From an uncultured Pseudobdellovibrionaceae bacterium (GTDB lineage: Bacteria; Bdellovibrionota; Bdellovibrionia; Bdellovibrionales; JAMPXM01), in NCBI GenBank assembly GCA_934277865.1, contig CAKQVW010000055.1, positions 1-11,580 on the forward strand: 11,580 nucleotides of DNA, in the 5' to 3' direction. The position numbers were made by a program, and so were the translations under genes. Below the pieces are notes generated by a model. The model saw only the letters and a list, made by a program, of their open reading frames with translations, did not search any database and was not told the DNA's origin. Of the stretch, positions 6,202 through 11,580 are shown one piece after another; the stretch's first letter is position 1; each line of letters opens with the position of its first letter.

Positions 6202-8559
6202 CTACCGAGTGCGACCCGGCGTGGTTCCTGTGCCTGTTCCGGGCCCAGAGCCTCCGCCTGGAACGGGATTCGTTCCAATGCTCGGGTTGTAGTAGAAATT
6301 GCCGCCACCACCAGCGGCTCCGCTGCCAAAGTACTGGTTCCACTTCATTTGGAACTGCATGTACTCAGACATGAAGCTCTGGTACAGGCGCATGCGTGAA
6401 GCCGCTTGCTCTGTGTACTGACGCTGCATTTCTAATTGCATCTGGTATTGCTGCTGCATCATGGTCGGATCCATCATTCCGCCCGTCATGAAACCACCGG
6501 CCATACCGCCAGCGATTCCCCAAGGCGACATAAAACCGCCTGCCATACCAGCCATGCCGGCCATACCACCCATGTAGCCAGGCATTCCCATATAGCCGCC
6601 TGCCATTCCGGCCATGCCACCCATGTAACCTGGCATTCCCATTAAACCACCGGCCATACCCGCCATACCGGGCATTCCCGCCATTCCTGGCATGCCGGCA
6701 AAACCACCAGCGATGCCGCCTGCAAATCCAGGCATTCCCATGTAGCCGCCTGCCATGCCGGCCATTCCGGCCATACCAGCCATTCCTGGCATGCCGGCGA
6801 ATCCACCGGCGATGCCGCCCGCAATTCCTCCGACGAAGCCACCCATTCCTGGGTAGCCACCCGGCCAGCCGCCGACACCCCATGGACCGTTCATGCCCCA
6901 AGGACCAGCGCCCGGCATGTACATACCGCCGCCATACATCGGATAACCCGACATTCCCGGATAGCCGAACGGACCGTTCATACCACCGTAGATCCCGCCG
7001 GCCATTCCATACGGTCCCATCATTCCATAGGGCCCCATATTGAAGCCACCGCCCGCCATCGAAGGCGAACAGCCGAAGCCACCATTTACACCACCGTACA
7101 TGCCGCCATAAAGACCAGCTGTGCGGTACGGGTAGAAGGCTCCACCCATGAGACCAGTTGCCACATAAGGCACTGCTTGGTGACCGGTGCGAGCGTTCCA
7201 TTCGTTGGCTTGTTTACCCAGATAAATCGAGCCACCGATGGAAAGTGCGTCGAGACCAACCGCCAAGAGAGTTTGACCAAGCGAAGGACCTTTGGAGACC
7301 GAACGACTGGATCGCGAAGATCCACGCTCGTAACAGCTTCCGTCTCCAGCTGGGCAATCCGCTTCCATGTCACGATCGAGTCGACGCTCCATCTTGATGT
7401 CGCTGAGGCGGTAACCGATCGCCGAAATCTCGTCGTCGATTTTTGCCAAACGATTTTGCGCCTTCGTCATTTCTTGCGTGAGTCGACGATAGCGATCAAG
7501 CGAACGAGCACATGCGTTGACTTCCGCCGGCTTTGCGCCGCCCTTTTGGAAGTAGCGGTCACGGCAAACTCGTTGATCGATCTTGCCCTCTCCGCGACAA
7601 ATCGCACGCCACGCATTCATCGTGTACGGCTGGCGCGGCGGTGTATAGCAAAGTGTTGGAGAGCCATCGGCCGAGAAATGTTCTTCGCCGAAATCCGCTC
7701 CGAAGTCTTCAAAACCAGAGTAGTCAGCTTGTTGGCCAGAAACGCGAGCGCCAGCCGAGACTTCACTCGCCGGACCACGCTGAGGCACTTTCGACATTTG
7801 CGATTGATCACCCGTCACACTGGCCGGCATACGACCACCGCCATCGTTCTCAAGCGACGACCGATTGCGAGGTGTCGCGACTGGTGCTGGTGCAGCACTT
7901 GGGCGCGGGCGAACAGGGCGAACAGGGATATATTCAGGCGTCGGAACCGGCGTTGGCGCAGGTGTCGCGGCAGGAGGTGTGATACGAATTGGCGGAGCTG
8001 GTGGCCGCACTGGTGGGCGCGGAACAGCAGTCGGAGCTGGCGTTGGCGCAGGCGTCGCAACCGGAGGCGCCTCGATGACCTCTTCAACGATCGTGACTGT
8101 CTCACGAGTTGTTTCGCTCGATGGACGGCCGAGGACGGGCCCCGTCGTCGGAGGAACCCGAAGACCTGTACCAGCCGGTGGCGCAACGGGAGCTTGTGCG
8201 GAAGGACGGCCTTGAGCGCCACAAACCGAACAGTTCATGCCCTTGTCCATGTGCTCGAGGATCACTGTCGCCCAATTCGTTTTCACCACGTTGGTGATAG
8301 ACTCACGCATGGAATCGAGATCACGTTCGATTTGTCGAAATGTCTTTTCGATTTCACGTTTTTCACGACGAAGCTCACGGCGCTCATTTTTTAATTCAGA
8401 CTCTTCGTCTTCCTCGTCACTTGCACCCGCAGCTGCACCGTATCCCCATGGACACATCTGCATACCACCGTACATTCCGTAACCCCACTGCGCGTGAGAC
8501 GTGGACGAAATCATCATGATGAATGCCATCAAGAGCGCTGAATATGCTCTGAGCTTCAT
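6202..8559 (-). CDS. Large exported Gly/Met-repeat protein with coiled coils and Cys-rich middle (785 aa)
   Basis: Family not recognised. A signal peptide (1-23, cut after SHA before QWG) sends it out of the cytoplasm, and AAGGAG five bases before the ATG confirms the start. Domains in order: a Gly/Met/Tyr patch (25-45); an acidic-to-basic coiled coil (about 48-92); a CxxC pair C110/C113; a proline-rich spacer (165-230) with two copies of an ATPAPTPxPT unit; a cysteine-containing region (C304, C321, C332, C350, C402, C409) with a second coiled coil (about 353-395); a hydrophobic stretch (about 427-447); a Gly/Met/Ala repeat region (about 470-696); a Gln/Met-rich helix (700-744); and a Gly/Thr/Pro-rich tail. 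The composition suggests a surface or periplasmic structural protein, possibly disulfide-linked. It is transcribed toward the pilus operon. A link to the pilus is only positional. Confidence 0.9.
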   Translation of the reverse strand: MKLRAYSALLMAFIMMISSTSHAQWGYGMYGGMQMCPWGYGAAAGASDEEDEESELKNERRELRREKREIEKTFRQIERDLDSMRESITNVVKTNWATVILEHMDKGMNCSVCGAQGRPSAQAPVAPPAGTGLRVPPTTGPVLGRPSSETTRETVTIVEEVIEAPPVATPAPTPAPTAVPRPPVRPPAPPIRITPPAATPAPTPVPTPEYIPVRPVRPRPSAAPAPVATPRNRSSLENDGGGRMPASVTGDQSQMSKVPQRGPASEVSAGARVSGQQADYSGFEDFGADFGEEHFSADGSPTLCYTPPRQPYTMNAWRAICRGEGKIDQRVCRDRYFQKGGAKPAEVNACARSLDRYRRLTQEMTKAQNRLAKIDDEISAIGYRLSDIKMERRLDRDMEADCPAGDGSCYERGSSRSSRSVSKGPSLGQTLLAVGLDALSIGGSIYLGKQANEWNARTGHQAVPYVATGLMGGAFYPYRTAGLYGGMYGGVNGGFGCSPSMAGGGFNMGPYGMMGPYGMAGGIYGGMNGPFGYPGMSGYPMYGGGMYMPGAGPWGMNGPWGVGGWPGGYPGMGGFVGGIAGGIAGGFAGMPGMAGMAGMAGMAGGYMGMPGFAGGIAGGFAGMPGMAGMPGMAGMAGGLMGMPGYMGGMAGMAGGYMGMPGYMGGMAGMAGMAGGFMSPWGIAGGMAGGFMTGGMMDPTMMQQQYQMQLEMQRQYTEQAASRMRLYQSFMSEYMQFQMKWNQYFGSGAAGGGGNFYYNPSIGTNPVPGGGSGPGTGTGTTPGRTR
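6622..6819 (-). repeat. Two tandem 99-bp coding repeats (33 residues each)
   Basis: Residues 581-613 and 614-646 of the large protein are near-identical 33-residue units starting GGIAGGFAGMPGMAGM and ending around MGMPG. The DNA copies (6721-6819 and 6622-6720) differ at scattered positions, many of them synonymous, so the duplication is not brand new. Shorter partial copies continue down to about 6490. Confidence 0.85.
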
Positions 8560-8891
8560 GTCATCTCCTTGAACACCTCGAAGCCGAGGCGGTCGTTTCT
8601 AAAACGGTCCTTCACTTCAACCGTGTCGACATTTTCGACGCTCAACTTGAATCACCTCGATACAGGTCCAGGTCGTTCGAGCCGATTCGTCAAAAATTTC
8701 GACATTTGAAGGCATTGACTCGACTTCCGTCGAGAGATGGGGATTGAAACCTCGTTCACAGCTCCTGAAAAAGGCCCCGTGAGTGGCGAGATGCTTCAGT
8801 CTCCGACCTCCCTCCCTGGATGCCGAGCTGTGCTTTCCTAGGAAACCGTATTGCAGGTTCCTCTGTTTAAATCCTACACTATGTTCACTTC
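8560..8891. other. Divergent intergenic region with short hairpins
   Basis: 332 bases between divergent genes with no convincing frame. Hairpins are visible: CCTCG/CGAGG (8576-8589), GTCGA/TCGAC (8625-8639) and a perfect CTCGAC-TTCC-GTCGAG (8719-8734). The last is followed by GGGGATTGAAAC (8739-8750), which resembles the 3' end of some CRISPR repeats but occurs once only. No clear promoter for the minus-strand gene was found. It must contain control sites for both flanking genes. Confidence 0.5.
8851..8880 (+). promoter_or_regulatory. Possible promoter for the receiver-kinase gene
   Basis: TTGCAG (8851-8856) and TACACT (8875-8880) with an 18-base spacer give a weak sigma-70-like pair. A transcript starting about seven bases after the -10 box would begin only a few bases before the ATG at 8892, which fits the missing ribosome site there. 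Confidence 0.35.
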
Positions 8892-10022
8892 ATGAAGCAC
8901 ACCATTCTTTGCGTTGATGACGAAGCCGATAACGTTGATGCCCTCGAGCGCTTGCTCCGAACGAAATACAAGGTCTTAAAAGCGACCTCGGGCCAGGATG
9001 CGCTCAAAGTTCTCGACCAAAATCGGGTGACCTTGATCATTAGTGACCAGCGCATGCCAAAGATGACCGGCGTGGAGTTTCTCTCTCGCTCGCTAAAAAC
9101 TCATCCGGACGCAATTCGAATTCTCCTCACCGGCTATGCCGATATCGAAGTCGTCATCGAGGCCATCAACAGCGGACAAATTTATCGCTACGTGAATAAG
9201 CCATGGGACCCCGTGGATCTCGTGAACACCGTCGACAAAGCCGTCGAGCGCTATGAACTCGGCCAAGAGTTGCGCGAAAAAAATCAGGCTCTGCAAGCCG
9301 CCCTGGACGAACTGCAGACGCTGGATCAAGCCAAAAACCAGTTTATGGTTCTGGTGAATCATGAACTCAAAACTCCCCTGACAACCATGTTGAGTTTCAC
9401 GGATCTTCTCGCGGAAACAAAACTTGATCTCGATCAACAGCGATATCTCAGCCGGGTGAAGACTGCCGCACTCCGCCTGCAGGACATGATCAATGACTCA
9501 TTGGAACTTGTCTCAGCAGAAACCCAGCAGACAAAACTCGATTTACGTTCAATCTCTTCGAAGGCGACGATCAACGACTCGCTTGTGACTGAACAAATTC
9601 AAAAGATTCTCAACGACCGCAATGTGACCTTGGATTTCCAAGTTGAAAACCAAAAGTTTTTTGCCGACGAGAAGATCCTACGCAACATCATGCGACGTCT
9701 TCTACACAATGCCGCCAAGTTTGCCGATCAAGATTCGGTCGTACGCGTCCAAGCGGAATCACAAGGCAATGGAATGCTTCGGGTCGCAATCGAAAACCAA
9801 ACTGCGAATGGCGCCAAGCTCGACACCAATAAAATCCAGGCACTGCTCAAGCCATTCACCTTGAATGAAAACACTTTGAACCACAGTGTCGGCACGGGAC
9901 TCGGCTTAAGCATTTGCAACGCACTTTTGAAGCTTCACCATTCCAAACTGGAAATCGAACCCAGAAACAAATCCGTTCTGGCTTCCTTCCTGCTTGGTCG
10001 CGACCAAGACGCCGGAAGTTAG
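8892..10022 (+). CDS. Hybrid receiver-histidine kinase
   Basis: Cytoplasmic two-component protein with no membrane segment. The N-terminal receiver domain (1-120) has the acidic pair D9/D10, phospho-acceptor D52 in SDQRMP, T80 and K103 in VNKPWD, so it should accept phosphate. A coiled linker (about 122-150) leads to a HisKA domain with H157 in NHELKTPL, then a HATPase domain with N273 in the N box (LLHNAAKF) and GTGLGLSI (334-341) as the G2 box. The expected DxGxG of the G1 box is absent: the corresponding stretch after LRVAIENQ lacks it, so ATP binding may be altered. No Shine-Dalgarno precedes the ATG and an in-frame stop lies at 8868, so the start is fixed and the mRNA may be leaderless. 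It probably relays a cytoplasmic signal. Its place beside the secretin gene hints at pilus control (inference). Confidence 0.9.
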   Translation: MKHTILCVDDEADNVDALERLLRTKYKVLKATSGQDALKVLDQNRVTLIISDQRMPKMTGVEFLSRSLKTHPDAIRILLTGYADIEVVIEAINSGQIYRYVNKPWDPVDLVNTVDKAVERYELGQELREKNQALQAALDELQTLDQAKNQFMVLVNHELKTPLTTMLSFTDLLAETKLDLDQQRYLSRVKTAALRLQDMINDSLELVSAETQQTKLDLRSISSKATINDSLVTEQIQKILNDRNVTLDFQVENQKFFADEKILRNIMRRLLHNAAKFADQDSVVRVQAESQGNGMLRVAIENQTANGAKLDTNKIQALLKPFTLNENTLNHSVGTGLGLSICNALLKLHHSKLEIEPRNKSVLASFLLGRDQDAGS

Positions 10023-10045
10023 TTCCGGCCAAGTCATTTCGCCTA

Positions 10046-10066
10046 GTCCGGACCTCGGCTCCGGAC
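10046..10066 (+). other. Hairpin downstream of the kinase gene
   Basis: GTCCGGA (10046-10052) and TCCGGAC (10060-10066) form a perfect 7-bp stem with a seven-base loop, 24 bases past the kinase stop. No T-run follows, so it is not a typical intrinsic terminator. It may slow transcription or protect the 3' end. Confidence 0.45.
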
Positions 10067-10139
10067 AGATCCCATAGCGGATAGCCATCAAAACTCTGGC
10101 CCCAGCGTCTGGACCGTCGCGTGCTTAACTCGAGCGCTC

Positions 10140-10145
10140 GGAGGA
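10140..10145 (+). promoter_or_regulatory. Ribosome binding site deciding the secretin start
   Basis: GGAGGA lies five bases before the ATG at 10151. An upstream in-frame GTG at 10121 has no such site and would spoil the signal peptide. Confidence 0.75.
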
Positions 10146-10150
10146 CCTCC

Positions 10151-11500
10151 ATGCGCACTCAAAGATTGTCGACCACTCAAATGTTGATCTTGTTACTCGC
10201 CGGACTTTCATTTTTGCTGCTTGGGTTCCATGCAAAAGCGTCGATTCCGACTGCTGGCCCGGCGTCGGACGCCATCTTGATATTTGGCCTTGGCGAATCG
10301 GTGAAGCTGGAGCCGCCAAAGGCCTCCAAAATTCACATTAGCGACGGTGGTGTCGTGCGGGCGCGCAAAGCTGGAAGTCTGATCGTGCTAACCGGAAAGA
10401 AAATCGGTCGAGCCAAACTGCGGTTTCTCGACTCACAATCCAGCACCAGCGACAAAACCCTGTACGTCACCGATCGCAAGACGGCCGCAACGGCTCAGCG
10501 GTTTTCCGAATTTCTTCAGTCCGCGCGCGGACTGTATCTTGACGCTTCTGCCCTGCCAAATCTCGTCGTGCGAGGCGAACTCTTGCGTTTGGAGGACTGG
10601 CGCATCCTGACGGAAATCGCAAGGGCGAATCAAATCCCATGGCAGCTACAAGCCGAAGTTTTGCACCAGGAACCGCTAAAAAAGGCCATCGCCCAAGAGC
10701 TTCGTCATCTATCTTGGGCCGGTGACTATCTTCATGTCGAAAAAAACGGCCCACAGCTTGTGACAAATCGGGAGCTTGGAAAAATCTCCGCGCAAGACCG
10801 ACTCCAACTCTCCGTCCTCGGCATACGGACCGAACACTCACAGAGCATCAACGACCTAGAGCCAATGATTCGTACACAAGTCGTTATCGCCGAAGTTCGG
10901 CGATCTACGGCGCAAAAGCTTGGTATCAAATGGCCGAATTCCTTTCAGCTGGGTGGACAGCCGACCGTCATCGACGTCGGCTCCATCACGGCACAACTCG
11001 AAGATCTCGAGAGCCGTGGTGAAGGTCGCATACTGGCAATGCCAAATCTGCTCTGTCGATCAGGAGGAGACGCAAAGTTTTTTGCGGGAGGAGAAATCCC
11101 AATTCAAACATCGAACTATCGGTCGACCAACGTGGAATGGAAAAAGTACGGCATCACTTTGCACGTGCAGCCACGAGCCGACCGGTTAAAACGCCTCAAG
11201 TTTCAACTTGTCACCGAGATTTCTGCAATCGACCACTCGGTGCCGTCAAAAGATGACATCCCAGGTGTGACGTCGAATCGAATTGAAACTCAGTTCAATC
11301 TGGCGGGGGCACAAACCGTGGCACTCTCCGGACTGATCCGGCGCGAGGAAGGAAAGTCGCTGTCCAGATTAGGGCTTCTCGGCTCGATTCCCATTCTCGG
11401 GAATCTTTTTGAGAGTCATGACTTTCAAAACCGCGTAACGGAACTCGTTATTTTTCTCACTCCTGAAATCACCTTCCCTGGCAATCCGGAGGCCGAATGA
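10151..11500 (+). CDS. cpaC: Outer-membrane secretin of the Tad/Flp pilus, CpaC/RcpA family
   Basis: Forms the outer-membrane ring through which the Flp pilus passes. With the ATG at 10151 it is 449 residues, near the lower end of the family range. A signal peptide (1-30, cut after HAKA before SIP) is followed by an N-terminal pilus-assembly domain (about 40-108, VKLEPPKASKIHISDGGVVR style), a linker region (110-235), and the secretin domain from about 239 (MIRTQVVIAEVRRS) to 440. Secretin hallmarks are VEWKKYGI (328-335), PGVTSNRIETQFN (371-383), the near-C-terminal GLLGSIPILGNLF (408-420) and ELVIFLTPEI (431-440). There is no obvious lipobox. The stop overlaps the next gene as ATGA, so the two are coupled. 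No strong promoter was found in the 128 bases upstream, so it could be read through from the kinase gene. Confidence 0.93.
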   Translation: MRTQRLSTTQMLILLLAGLSFLLLGFHAKASIPTAGPASDAILIFGLGESVKLEPPKASKIHISDGGVVRARKAGSLIVLTGKKIGRAKLRFLDSQSSTSDKTLYVTDRKTAATAQRFSEFLQSARGLYLDASALPNLVVRGELLRLEDWRILTEIARANQIPWQLQAEVLHQEPLKKAIAQELRHLSWAGDYLHVEKNGPQLVTNRELGKISAQDRLQLSVLGIRTEHSQSINDLEPMIRTQVVIAEVRRSTAQKLGIKWPNSFQLGGQPTVIDVGSITAQLEDLESRGEGRILAMPNLLCRSGGDAKFFAGGEIPIQTSNYRSTNVEWKKYGITLHVQPRADRLKRLKFQLVTEISAIDHSVPSKDDIPGVTSNRIETQFNLAGAQTVALSGLIRREEGKSLSRLGLLGSIPILGNLFESHDFQNRVTELVIFLTPEITFPGNPEAE

Positions 11501-11580
11501 TCACTCCCCTCGCAAACATCTCCGCAGATTGCCCCGCCGAGACTTCAAAAGTGGGTGGTTCGCTGCTCTCAGCCGAACTC
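11497..11580 (+). CDS. Start of the gene following the secretin (3' end outside window)
   Basis: An ATG overlapping the secretin TGA (ATGA) is preceded by GGAGG four bases upstream and opens a frame to the window edge (28 codons). The visible N-terminus has no signal peptide or membrane segment, so the product may be cytosolic. In Tad loci the gene after the secretin is often the CpaE/TadZ localisation ATPase, but 28 residues cannot show this. Confidence 0.65.
   Translation, partial: MITPLANISADCPAETSKVGGSLLSAEL

Noticed and set aside
6365..7201. 278-codon minus-strand frame rich in Gly, Arg and Trp, inside the repeat gene
   Set aside because: It is an offset reading of the Gly/Met repeats, lacks a ribosome site and has no sensible N-terminus.
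7177..8394. 405-codon plus-strand open frame opposite the large repeat protein
   Set aside because: It is antisense to a frame with a signal peptide, a good ribosome site and clear domains. Its product is Arg/Thr-rich without any domain, typical of a shadow frame.
8713..8750. CRISPR array
   Set aside because: Only one copy of the repeat-like sequence is present, with no second repeat at spacer distance and no cas gene nearby.
10046..10066. Intrinsic terminator for the kinase gene
   Set aside because: The stem is good but no T-run follows, so it is listed only as a hairpin.

Overview
The window reads as a chromosomal segment of a Gram-negative, Bdellovibrio-like bacterium (Bdellovibrionota or a neighbouring delta-type lineage). 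This is inferred from protein style and gene company (a Tad/Flp pilus locus with unusual accessory genes, an outer-membrane secretin, a soluble-type lytic transglycosylase and a receiver-kinase hybrid), not from a search. Coding density is high, G+C is moderate by eye, and no tRNA, rRNA, insertion sequence or CRISPR array was seen.

Left part (1-2672): a lytic transglycosylase gene enters from the left edge and meets folD (minus strand) tail to tail with no spacer. A short divergent region separates folD from a small conserved-looking gene of unknown function, which ends at a strong intrinsic terminator.

Tad/Flp pilus operon (2799-6103): six tightly packed plus-strand genes. In order they encode a Flp-type major pilin; a TadE-like pseudopilin; a larger TadG-like protein with a pilin-like N-terminus; a tiny pseudopilin whose gene is nested between and overlaps both neighbours in another frame; a single-pass membrane protein that may be a reduced CpaB/RcpC; and an exported, C-terminally anchored protein of unknown function. 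A bidirectional terminator closes this operon and the converging gene beyond it.

Centre (6202-8559, minus): a very large exported protein with coiled coils, a proline-rich spacer, a cysteine-rich middle and a long Gly/Met/Ala tandem-repeat region. I do not recognise its family. About 330 bases without a gene follow, containing short hairpins.

Right part (8892-11580): a receiver-histidine kinase hybrid with no visible Shine-Dalgarno and a degenerate ATP-binding G1 box, then a CpaC/RcpA-type secretin with a 4-base ATGA overlap to a further gene that leaves the window. The secretin and its downstream partner probably start the second half of the same pilus locus. The pilins, pseudopilins and secretin would form one cell-surface machine. 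The large repeat protein and the kinase lie between its two halves and are candidates for surface partner and regulator (inference from position only). The motor ATPase, platform proteins and prepilin peptidase are not in the window.
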